Of a stretch of 64,000 nt of DNA, positions 1 to 10,530 are shown in pieces. Source of the stretch: Pseudomonas sp. ADAK18 (GTDB lineage Bacteria > Pseudomonadota > Gammaproteobacteria > Pseudomonadales > Pseudomonadaceae); assembly GCF_012935695.1 (NCBI RefSeq), contig NZ_CP052859.1:5869001-5933000 (forward strand). The letters run 5' to 3'. Below the pieces are notes generated by a model that saw nothing but the letters and a program-made list of their open reading frames with translations, did no database searches and was not told the origin of the DNA. Position numbers and translations under genes: made by a program. Numbering within the stretch: position 1 is the stretch's first letter; each line of letters opens with the position of its first letter.

Positions 1-1779
<1,779 letters not shown>

Positions 1780-1783
<4 letters not shown>

Positions 1784-3378
1784 GCGTGTCTCCAGCGCGT
1801 GGCGCGGGTTTCGATGTGTTGGCCGATCAGGTTGAGGGTCGCGCCGGTGAGGCCCACCAGGAGCATGCCGCTCATGATCAGGTCCATGCGCAGCAACTGC
1901 TGGGCGCCGATCATCAGGCTGCCGATGCCGCCGTTGGACGGCATGAAGTATTCGGCACCGATGGTGCCCAGCCAGGCGTAGATCAGGCTCAGGCGCAGCC
2001 CGGCGAAAATCCCCGCCGCCGCGCCCGGCAACACCAGCCGTCGCAGCCGCTGGCCGAGGCTCAGGCGCAGGACTTGTGCGGCTTCATTGAGCTGTGGCGA
2101 CAGGTTCACCACGCTGCGTTGGGTGGCGATAAACAGCGGGAAGAAGGCGGCGAGGGCGATGAACACCCACTTGGCCAACTCACCCAGGCCAAACCAGGCG
2201 GTGAGCAGCGGCACCCAGGCGAAAATCGCGATCTGGCGCAGGGCGGCGAGCGTCGGGCCGAGCACCCGTTCACTGGTGCGTGACAGGCCAAGCAGTAACC
2301 CCAAGGCAAAGCCGAGGCCACCGCCGAGAATCAACCCGCCTAAGGTGCGCTCCAGGCTCAGGCCCAAGGCGCTGACCAGGCTGCCATCGCGCACACCTGC
2401 GGCAGCGGTTTGCAGCACCGCCCAAGGGCTGACCAGAATGTTCGGGTCCACCCAACCCTGTTGCGTTGCCACCTGCCACAGCGCCAGCAAACTCAGGGGC
2501 AACAACCACGGTTGCAAACGTTGCCAGCCGTGATAACGCGGGCCGCGCCGGATCTGCGCGGTGGCGGGATGCGGCCAATGCACCCACTTGCGATCCAGCC
2601 AGCCGATGCCGCGATCCATCACCACGCCCAACACGCCGATGATCACGATGCAGACGAAGACGATATCGAGCATGAACAACTGCCGCGCCCAGACCATCAG
2701 GTAACCGATGCCTTCGCTGGACGCCAACAGTTCAACGGCCAGCAACGAGGTCCAACCGGCCGCCAACGCCAACCGCACACCGGCCATGAAGGCGGGCAGC
2801 GCAGCAGGCAGGATCAGGCGGCGGATCAATAGGTGAGTGGGTAAACGCAAGACGCGTGCGGCTTCACGCAAACCAGGCTGGGCATCGCGCACGCCCACCA
2901 GGGTATGCAGGGTGACCGGCACCACAATCGCCTTCACCAGCACCACCAGCTTGAGGGTTTCGCCGATGCCAAAGAACACCATGAACAGCGGAATCCAGGC
3001 CAGGGTCGGCACTTGCGACAAGGCGCTGAACGTCGGGAATACCAGGCGCTCGGCCCGGGCACTGAAACCCAATAGCGCACCCAATAACGCTCCGGCGCTG
3101 ACGCCCGCCAGCAAGCCCCAGAACAACCGTTGCAAGCTGACCGCCAGATGGCTCCACAACTCGCCACCGGCCAGCTCCACGGCGCTGCTCCAGACCAGTG
3201 AAGGCGCCGGCAGAATCTGCTCGCTCATCCAGTGATTACGGCTGGCCAGCCACCACAGGGCAAACAGCGCGAGCGGCAGCAGCCAGGGCAACAGGCGTTC
3301 GCTCAAATGTGGCCAGCGTAGCGGCGTACCTTGGGCCGGTGCCGTCAGCGGCAAGCTCAGCAGCGAGATTCGGGCCAT
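1780..3378 (-). CDS. atsB: Sulfate-ester ABC transporter permease, two fused permease domains
   Basis: At 532 residues this is about twice the length of a usual SsuC/TauC permease and contains two complete BPD_transp_1 domains in tandem. The first carries the ATPase-docking EAA loop EAARVLRLP near residue 170 and the second EAAQVLRLS near residue 435. A basic linker (about 265-285) separates them. A single chain could therefore replace the usual permease dimer. This fused form is known for AtsB of the Pseudomonas sulfate-ester importer. The gene heads the atsB-atsC-atsA transcript and is divergent from the binding-protein gene. Confidence 0.9.
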
Positions 3379-3665
3379 GGATGACCTCCGTTGTTCGGTG
3401 GGGCGTTATGTTTTTTTGATCTTATAAACAAACAATCAATACGATTGAGGGATAAGAAAAACCATTTAAAGCCTCTGCCTGACACGCATCCAATGCATTC
3501 GGAGAATATTTTCCATGCTGTTGATGCATAGCCCTCTGGAGCCCGCGTATTGGCTCGTATAGTTCTAAAAGTTATTAAATTGTGAATTTATAGTATTTAA
3601 AGTTTTGACTGGCTTGTGCCTACTTTCTGCTCCCCAGGCAACCGTCGCCCACAGGAGCACTACCC
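3379..3665. promoter_or_regulatory. Divergent atsB/atsR promoter region
   Basis: These 287 bp separate the two divergent transcripts and must hold both promoters. The parts at about 3415-3480 and 3555-3605 are clearly AT-rich compared with flanking coding DNA, as is usual where LysR-type sulfur regulators (CysB, SftR) act. I cannot assign a specific operator. The atsR SD (AGGAG) lies just before its ATG. Confidence 0.5.
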
Positions 3666-4646
3666 ATGAAGCTGCCGTTCAAACGCTTGATCACGCTGTT
3701 CGCAGGTACCGCGTTGGCAGGGTTGGTGCACGCCGCCGACCTCAAGGAAATCCGCATCGCCGTGCCCGACCTCAGTGCGGGTGCCCAACACAGTGGCGGC
3801 GGTGTGACGGACGTGTTGCACCAACAGCAAATCTTTGAAAAAGCCTTCGCCGACCAAGGCATCAAGATTCAATGGAATTACTTCAAGGGTGCCGGGCCTG
3901 TGATCAATGAAGCGTTCGCCAACGGTCAGGTAGACCTGGCTTATCTGGGCGACCTGGCGGCGATCATCGGCAAGTCCAACGGTCTTGATACGCGGCTGCT
4001 CAGCGCCAGTGCCCGTGGGGTGAAGCATTACCTCGGCGTGGTGCCGGGCTCGGGCATCAAGACCTTGCAGGACCTCAAGGGCAAGCGCGTCGCGGTATTT
4101 CGCGGCACGGCCAGCCAGCTGTCGTTTGACAGCGCCCTGGCCAGCCAGGGTTTGAGTGAAAAGGATCTGAAAGTCATCAATCTGGACTTCAATGCAGCCG
4201 TCGCCGCATTGGCGGCCAAACAGATTGATGCCACGTGGGGCAGCTCGGGCCTGAGCGCATTGCAGGCGAAGGGGTTAGCCGAAATACCGCTGAGTACCAA
4301 AGACCTCGGTGACGCAGGCAGCATCCAGGCGGTGCTGGTGGGCAGCGGTAAGTTTGTCGATGAGCATCCGCAAGTCGTGGCCAAGTTGCTCAAGGCGCAG
4401 CAACAAGCGGTGCAATGGCTGACCGATGACAACAACAAGCAGGCCTATATTGACCTGGTATCGGGGCTGGCCAGTTATCCGCCGGTGATCCTGACCAATG
4501 ATTTGAAAGACCAGAAACTCAGTGAGATTTTCCCGTCGAGCCTGGACCCGGTGTTCCTTGGCAAATTGCAGGACGCGGTGGATCTGGCGTCGAAAGAGCG
4601 GCTGATTCGCAAGTCGTTCCAGGTGAGTGAATGGGTGGCGCGGTAA
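3666..4646 (+). CDS. atsR: Sulfate-ester ABC transporter substrate-binding protein
   Basis: A 326-residue periplasmic binding protein of the SsuA/TauA/AtsR family. It has a Sec signal peptide ending in VHA-A near residue 23, followed by the bilobal fold with the typical TLQDLKGKRVAV segment. AGGAG lies 8 nt before the ATG. It should capture sulfate esters for the AtsB/AtsC membrane complex encoded divergently. Strikingly, it has no Cys and no Met except the initiator, a trait of sulfate-starvation-induced proteins. A GC-rich inverted repeat follows the stop. Confidence 0.88.
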   Translation: MKLPFKRLITLFAGTALAGLVHAADLKEIRIAVPDLSAGAQHSGGGVTDVLHQQQIFEKAFADQGIKIQWNYFKGAGPVINEAFANGQVDLAYLGDLAAIIGKSNGLDTRLLSASARGVKHYLGVVPGSGIKTLQDLKGKRVAVFRGTASQLSFDSALASQGLSEKDLKVINLDFNAAVAALAAKQIDATWGSSGLSALQAKGLAEIPLSTKDLGDAGSIQAVLVGSGKFVDEHPQVVAKLLKAQQQAVQWLTDDNNKQAYIDLVSGLASYPPVILTNDLKDQKLSEIFPSSLDPVFLGKLQDAVDLASKERLIRKSFQVSEWVAR

Positions 4647-4656
4647 CCCCCGTAAC

Positions 4657-4747
4657 CCCGTAGCTGTCGAGCGCAGCACGGTTTTGAGCCTGGCTTGAGG
4701 ACGGCCGTGTGGTCAACGCAGCCTCGCTGGCGCTCGACAGCTACGGG
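4657..4747. repeat. Inverted repeat downstream of atsR
   Basis: Perfect 18-nt arms at 4657-4674 and 4730-4747 (CCCGTAGCTGTCGAGCGC and its complement) enclose about 55 nt. The right side resembles the arm of the repeat at 50465-50595, so this looks like a second REP family in this genome. Lying between convergent atsR and the LysR gene, it may end both transcripts, but there is no T-run. Confidence 0.7.
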
Positions 4748-4787
4748 TAGGGCGCGAGCCTCACGTCCATGTCACGATGCGGCCACG

Positions 4788-5708
4788 CTAGACCGCCACA
4801 CTCACCTCCTGCCGATCCACCGCCACCAACGTCTCGATCATCGCCTTCGCCGCCGGCGACAACCTGAACCCGGTGCGGCTGACAATCCCGCACCGGGCAC
4901 TCATGGTCTCCATGTTCTGCGGCAGGTTGCGCCAGTGCAGCAGCACCAGTTCACCCTTGGCGATGTCCTCGGCAAACGCCTCTTCGGTGCCCACGCCAAT
5001 CGCATTGGACTGCAACACAATCTTCACCAGTGCCGGGAAGTGTTCGGTCTGGATGCTGGGTGAAAAATCCATCCGTCCACTGAGGTTCGCCAGCAGTTTT
5101 CTAATCCCCTGGGAGATCAGCGGAGTTGCCAATGGGTACTCGAACATATCGTTGGTCGACAGGCTGTCCTTGGCCAATAGCGGATGCCCTGGGCGGCAGA
5201 AAAACACCCCGCGTTTGGGCGTCAGCGCCTGGGTCTGGAAGTTCGGGTCGGCTTCGAATTGGCGGATGTCGGCGATAAAAAATTCGATCTCTTCACGGCT
5301 CAGGCTGCGGCTGAGTGTTTCCCAGTTATCCACCTGGAAATGGGTGCGGATTTTCGGGTGGGCGTTGATAAATCGCGCCACCGCGTCGGGCACTAGTTTC
5401 ACCGCTGGCGCCGGGCCGCAACCGAAGCGCAATTCACCGGCATCGAGCTTGGTCATGCGCGTCACTTCACTGTTCAACAAGGCGGCGCCTTGCACCAGGG
5501 TCAAGGCATGTTGCAGCACCACCTGGCCTTCCGGCGTGGGGCGCAGGTCTTTGTTGCCGCGGTCTACCAGCACGCAGCCGAACTCCTGTTCCAGCCCCTG
5601 GATACTGCGGCTGAACGCCGGTTGGGTGATGCCCATTGCATCCGCCGCACGCACAAAACTGCGGTGTTCGTTGAGGGCGATGAAGTACCGCAGTTGGCGA
5701 AGATCCAT
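4788..5708 (-). CDS. LysR-type regulator, SftR-like
   Basis: A 306-residue LysR regulator: winged HTH in residues 1-60 (DLRQLRYFIAL, AFSRSIQGLEQEFG) and a periplasmic-binding-type effector domain. I start at the ATG at 5708, preceded by GGGA and aligning with the paralogue; an ATG at 5723 is possible. It is divergent from atsK and so probably controls it. It is clearly paralogous to the regulator at 9431-10375 (shared GELRFGCGPAPA and GIVSR.G.RLSP). P. putida has one LysR regulator of sulfate-ester use, SftR; I cannot tell which of the two is its orthologue. Confidence 0.88.
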   Translation of the reverse strand: MDLRQLRYFIALNEHRSFVRAADAMGITQPAFSRSIQGLEQEFGCVLVDRGNKDLRPTPEGQVVLQHALTLVQGAALLNSEVTRMTKLDAGELRFGCGPAPAVKLVPDAVARFINAHPKIRTHFQVDNWETLSRSLSREEIEFFIADIRQFEADPNFQTQALTPKRGVFFCRPGHPLLAKDSLSTNDMFEYPLATPLISQGIRKLLANLSGRMDFSPSIQTEHFPALVKIVLQSNAIGVGTEEAFAEDIAKGELVLLHWRNLPQNMETMSARCGIVSRTGFRLSPAAKAMIETLVAVDRQEVSVAV

Positions 5709-5890
5709 ATGCTTTCCCGGCATCTGAAAAATAGGTCGAAGGCATTTGCGACCCAGGGACCTGAGGTTTTAAATGCAAGCTCTTATTCCGTCAACGAAGC
5801 ATGTGTTCATTTGCTAGATCTAAATTGCATATGAATAGAGCGTTGTCGAAGCGCTTCCCAACCGTAAGCAGGCACATGAGGGTCATCACA

Positions 5891-6796
5891 ATGAGCAATG
5901 CCGCACTAGCTGTTCAACCCGTCGCTCAGGCGCTGGACATTCACCCGGTAGCCGGACGCATAGGCGCCGAGATCCGGGGCATCAAACTGTCCGGTAATCT
6001 GGACGCTGCTACCGTCGAAGCCATCCAGCAGGCGCTGGTGCAGTACAAGGTGATCTTCTTCCGTGAGCAGACCCACCTTGATGATCAGAGCCAGGAGGCC
6101 TTCGCCCATTTGCTCGGCGAGCCGATTGCTCACCCGACGGTGCCGGTGCGCGACGGCACGCGTTTTCTGCTGGAACTGGACGGCGCCCGTGGTCATCGTG
6201 CCAACTCGTGGCACACCGACGTGACCTTCGTCGACGCCTACCCGAAAGCCTCAATCCTGCGTTCGGTGTTGTCGCCGGCCTCGGGTGGCGACACGGTCTG
6301 GGCCAACACCGCCAGCGCCTACAACGACCTGACACCTGAGCTGCGTGCGCTGGCGGACAACCTTTGGGCGGTGCACAGCAACGAATACGACTATGCCGCG
6401 CGCAAGCCGGACGTGTCGGTGGAGAAGCTTGAGGAGTACCGCAAGGTGTTCACCTCGACGGTGTACGAAACCGAACACCCGGTGGTGCGTGTGCACCCGG
6501 TCAGCGGTGAAAAAACCTTGCTGTTGGGGCATTTCGTCAAACGCCTGAAGGGTTACTCACAGGCCGACTCGACGCAGTTGTTCACCCTCCTGCAAAGCCA
6601 CGTCACCCGCCTGGAAAACACCGTGCGCTGGCGCTGGAATACCGGCGACGTGGCGATCTGGGACAACCGCGCCACCCAGCATTACGCGGTGGATGACTAC
6701 GGTACCCAGGAGCGCATTGTGCGGCGCGTGACATTGAAAGGTGATGTACCTGTGGGTGTGCAAGGGCATCGCAGCCAGACCACTAAAGGACTGTAG
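5891..6796 (+). CDS. atsK: Alkylsulfatase, Fe(II)/2-oxoglutarate-dependent dioxygenase
   Basis: Oxidises alkyl sulfate esters with O2 and 2-oxoglutarate, releasing aldehyde, succinate and sulfate. The 301-residue protein closely matches what I recall of P. putida AtsK, including the numbering of the iron ligands His108, Asp110 (WHTDVTF) and His264 (TQHYAVDDY) and the 2-oxoglutarate-binding Arg275. The start at 5891 is set by GAGGG 8 nt upstream; an in-frame ATG at 5801 lacks support. No Cys and no Met follow the initiator. It is divergent from a LysR regulator and lies beside the ats transporter genes. TauD family membership is certain; the alkylsulfatase call rests on similarity and context. 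Confidence 0.9.
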   Translation: MSNAALAVQPVAQALDIHPVAGRIGAEIRGIKLSGNLDAATVEAIQQALVQYKVIFFREQTHLDDQSQEAFAHLLGEPIAHPTVPVRDGTRFLLELDGARGHRANSWHTDVTFVDAYPKASILRSVLSPASGGDTVWANTASAYNDLTPELRALADNLWAVHSNEYDYAARKPDVSVEKLEEYRKVFTSTVYETEHPVVRVHPVSGEKTLLLGHFVKRLKGYSQADSTQLFTLLQSHVTRLENTVRWRWNTGDVAIWDNRATQHYAVDDYGTQERIVRRVTLKGDVPVGVQGHRSQTTKGL

Positions 6797-6848
6797 ATAA
6801 CCACGTTCTCCAGAACACTGAAGATCAAAAGTGTGGGAGCGGCGGTGC

Positions 6849-8462
6849 TTACCAGACGCCTATTTGCACCACCTTCTGCGCCTCAGGCTCACCATAACGA
6901 AACCGTTGGCCACGCAGATCAATCTCCGCGTGGCTGATGGTGGTGCGTCGCTTCAACCCTCGCAGCCATTCAAACAGATAACCCTGATGAGTCTCGCGCA
7001 CTTGGGCATACGCTGGATCAATGCCCAGGTCGCGCAATTCCTGTGGGTCATTTTCCAGGTCAAACAGCTGCGCGCGAAAGCCGTCATACGCCAGGTATTT
7101 CCAGCGCTCGCTGCGCACCATGGTCATCCGGCAACGGTCGATGGGCTGCTCCAGGCGCTCGCGAGCCGGGGCCTGGAAGGCGTAGTCATATTCGGCGATG
7201 GCGTAGCGGCGCCAAGGGATGTCTTCGCCGTGCAACAGCGGGATAAGCGAGCGACCTTCCAGGCGATGTTCGGCAGCGGGCAACCCCAGGGCCTGCAGGA
7301 AAGTGGGCAGGGCATCGATGGTTTCCACCAGACGCGCATCCACCGAACCACGGCTGATATCAGCTGCGGCACGAGGGTCACGCACGATCAGTGGAACGCC
7401 TACTGCAGGCTCCAGCAGAAACTCTTTTTCTCCCAGGAAATGATCGCCCAGGAAGTCGCCATGATCGCTGGTGAACACAATCAGTGTGTCGTCCCAACGG
7501 CCGTTGCTTTCGAGGAAATCGAACAGCCGGCCGAGCTGGTCGTCGATCTGTTTGATCAGGCCCATGTAGGTCGGAATGACGTTGAGCCGAACCTCGTCCC
7601 GGGAAAAATTCAGGCTCTCCTGGTGTTGGCGGAACGCTTGATACACCGGGTGATTGCTGGCGTGTCCAGGCTGCGGTCGAATCGGTGCCTGGACATGTTC
7701 GGCTCCATACAGCGCGTGGTACGGCGCCGGGGCGATGTAGGGCCAGTGCGGCTTGATATAGGACAGGTGCAAGCACCACGGTTGTTCGCCTTGCTCGGTG
7801 ATGAAGTCCATGGCGCGGTCGGTGGTGTAGACGGTTTCCGAGTGTTGTTCGGCCACACGCGCTGGCAGGTGAGCGTTGCGCATGTGCCAGCCGCTGAGGA
7901 CTTCTCCCGACTCGCCAGCGGCGGCATTGGCCCATTCATGCCAGGGATTGGTGCCGTCATAACCCTGTTCGCGCAGGTAATGGGTGTAGGGCGCGGACTC
8001 GCGCTTTTCTTCGAACAGCGGGCTGTCGGGAAAGATTCCGTCGTGGCGAAAGTACGCGTCGAAACCGACTTCATTGAGTGGCTCGGCCTGGGGGCCGTCA
8101 GGGTCAATGTTCAGGCGTTGCAAGGCCTCGAGGTTGGGCGTGGCGTGGGTTTTGCCCACCAGCGCGGTGCGGATGTCATGGGGGCGCAAGTAGTCGCCGA
8201 TGGTCAGCTCTTCCAGCGGCAACGGCACCGCGTTCCATGCCACTTGGTGGCTGCTGACGTAGCGGCCGGTGTAGGCCGACATCCGCGATGGGCCGCAGAT
8301 GGTGCCTTGGGTGTAGGCGCGGCTGAAACGCACGCCGGCTGCTGCCAGACGGTCGATATTGGGGGTGTGCAGATGGGCGTGGCCGTAGCACGAGAGGTAA
8401 TCGCGGCGCAGTTGGTCGCACATGATGTAGAGCACGTTGCGTACGGGTTGGGGGTGGGGCAT
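6849..8462 (-). CDS. Sulfatase-family hydrolase, phosphonate monoesterase/choline-sulfatase-like
   Basis: A 537-residue alkaline-phosphatase-superfamily enzyme. The formylglycine motif is C56-G-P-S-R, with metal-site residues Asp16 (IMCDQ), Asp333-His334 (TSDHGD), Lys104 in VGKTH and His239 in KPHWPY. No signal peptide, so cytoplasmic. The CGPSR and SDHGD forms are typical of the phosphonate monoester hydrolase/phosphodiesterase branch rather than AtsA, but members of that branch also cleave sulfate esters. Its place between atsK and a sulfur-type LysR/TonB-receptor pair favours an organosulfate substrate. The start has GGTGA 7 nt upstream. Confidence 0.85.
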   Translation of the reverse strand: MPHPQPVRNVLYIMCDQLRRDYLSCYGHAHLHTPNIDRLAAAGVRFSRAYTQGTICGPSRMSAYTGRYVSSHQVAWNAVPLPLEELTIGDYLRPHDIRTALVGKTHATPNLEALQRLNIDPDGPQAEPLNEVGFDAYFRHDGIFPDSPLFEEKRESAPYTHYLREQGYDGTNPWHEWANAAAGESGEVLSGWHMRNAHLPARVAEQHSETVYTTDRAMDFITEQGEQPWCLHLSYIKPHWPYIAPAPYHALYGAEHVQAPIRPQPGHASNHPVYQAFRQHQESLNFSRDEVRLNVIPTYMGLIKQIDDQLGRLFDFLESNGRWDDTLIVFTSDHGDFLGDHFLGEKEFLLEPAVGVPLIVRDPRAAADISRGSVDARLVETIDALPTFLQALGLPAAEHRLEGRSLIPLLHGEDIPWRRYAIAEYDYAFQAPARERLEQPIDRCRMTMVRSERWKYLAYDGFRAQLFDLENDPQELRDLGIDPAYAQVRETHQGYLFEWLRGLKRRTTISHAEIDLRGQRFRYGEPEAQKVVQIGVW

Positions 8463-8920
8463 GAGGGTTCACCGATCGAGGGACAGGTGAGGGTTTTCGC
8501 TGGTTGGGTGGGGGGAGGCAAGTGCATTTGGGGAATGGGGGTTATGCAGTGTTTGCATGGGTTGGGGGCATATCCATTTTTTTGGTGATGGCGGCTATTG
8601 GTTCCGCTCTTACAGCGGGTCACTTTGGAAAAGCCCCAAAGTAACCAAAGGGCTCTTGCCCCACCACTCGGTACCTCGCCGTGGCTCGGCATGTCTTCAC
8701 TCCGGCATTGCTCCGTGGGCCGCCGCAATGGGCCATCCCTGGCCCAGTGCGGCTAAACCGGCGTCCTGCCGGTTTACCCACGGATCAATGCCTGCGTTCA
8801 GCCAGCGTGGTTTAACGGGGCGCCTAAGATCAAAGTCAAAAGCAGATCAAGAACACAGCGGCCTACCGGCCGGCTTGAGTGGTGTGAAGCCAAGGCAAAA
8901 TCAAATGCGGGCACGGTCTA

Positions 8921-9173
<253 letters not shown>

Positions 9174-9430
9174 TGAACGTAGGCATTGATCCGTGGGTAA
9201 ACCGGCAGGACGCCGGTTTAGCCGCACTGGGCCAGGGATGGCCCATTGCGGCGGCCCACGGAGCAATGCCGGAGAGAAGGCACACCGAGCACTAGCGAGG
9301 TGCCAAGTGGTGGGGCAAGAGCGCTTTGGTTACTTTCGCGCTTTTCGAAAGTGACCCGCTGTAAGAGCGGAACCAATAGCCGCCGTGACCGCAGCAACGG
9401 ATATGTACACAGCCCCCCACAACAGCCCAT

Positions 9431-10375
9431 TCAAACCGCAAAATTCTCCAACACACACACCTCCTCATCCTCCTCATCAACCGCCTTGATCTGCTCAATC
9501 ATCGCCTCCGCCAGCGGCGACAACCGATACCCCGCACGACTGACAATGCCATAGCGGGTATAACGCTCCTCCAGATCCTCGGCCAACCCTTCAATCTTCA
9601 AGCACACCAACTCACCCCGAGCCATGCGCAGCACATCGCTGTTGGCACTGACGATGCCAATGGCGTCGGACCGCAACACCACCCCCAACAAGCTGTACCC
9701 GTTTTCGCATTCGACATTGGGGATGTAATCGGGCCGCCCGCTGAGGTCGACGATGACCTTGCGTAAGTTCGGCGGGCGGATGGTCACGGCCAGGGGATAA
9801 CTCATCAGCTCGGCCGCGCTCACGCTGTTCAGTTGGGCCAGCGGGTGCCCGGCACGACAGCAGAAGTGCCATTTGCGCGGGCGCAGGCGGTACGTCTGGT
9901 AGTCCGGGTTGGCTTCGAAGTGGCGGGTATCGGCGACGAAAAATTCGAACTCTTCGCTGAGCAGGCGCTTGCTCAGGCTTTGCCAATCGTCCACCTGGAA
10001 CTGCACTCGCGCCTTGGGATAACGCCCGATAAAACTGCCGATGGCTCGGGGGATCAACCCAGCCGCCGGCGCCGGGCCGCAGCCGAAACGTAATTCGCCA
10101 GCTTCCAGGCCATTGAACTGGCTGATCTCGTTAGCCAGTTGCTGTGCACCACTGACCAGCCGTCGTGCATGTTCAAGCAGCACCTGGCCTTGCTTGGTTG
10201 GCGCCAGGTCCTTGCGCCCGCGATCCACCAGTTGGCACCCGGCGCTGTGTTCAAGGGCCTGAATGCTCCGGCTGAACGCCGATTGCGACAGGTTCACCGT
10301 CAACGCGGCCGCGACAAAACTGCGCTGTTCGGCGAGGGCGATGAAGTGGCGAAGTTGGCGCAGATCGATATGCAT
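9431..10375 (-). CDS. LysR-type regulator, SftR-like paralogue
   Basis: A 314-residue LysR protein starting MHIDLRQLRHF, with N-terminal HTH (AFSRSIQALEH) and effector-binding domain (GELRFGCGPAPA near residue 95). It is a paralogue of the regulator at 4788-5708. It is divergent from the TonB-dependent receptor, with 155 bp between the two ATGs, so the receptor is the likely target. The C-terminal tail is acidic (DEEDEE). Candidate SftR orthologue, since SftR in P. putida is reported to control a TonB-dependent receptor as well as ats genes. Confidence 0.88.
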   Translation of the reverse strand: MHIDLRQLRHFIALAEQRSFVAAALTVNLSQSAFSRSIQALEHSAGCQLVDRGRKDLAPTKQGQVLLEHARRLVSGAQQLANEISQFNGLEAGELRFGCGPAPAAGLIPRAIGSFIGRYPKARVQFQVDDWQSLSKRLLSEEFEFFVADTRHFEANPDYQTYRLRPRKWHFCCRAGHPLAQLNSVSAAELMSYPLAVTIRPPNLRKVIVDLSGRPDYIPNVECENGYSLLGVVLRSDAIGIVSANSDVLRMARGELVCLKIEGLAEDLEERYTRYGIVSRAGYRLSPLAEAMIEQIKAVDEEDEEVCVLENFAV

Positions 10376-10530
10376 TTTTCACATTAAAAATATCGGGGAA
10401 ATGCATTGGCTATGCATTAGGTCGACTCCTTATAAAGGCTATCTCTTATGCAGTAAATGTTTGTAAAAACATAAATAAATAACCATATGGAATATGCGTT
10501 GCTGCCTATTTCCTGATGCCGGAGCCGCTT

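Noticed and set aside
6831..8588. 585-codon ORF on the plus strand opposite the sulfatase
   Set aside because: It is the antisense shadow of a gene with full catalytic motifs; GC-rich codon bias makes such ORFs common and the product has no domain pattern.
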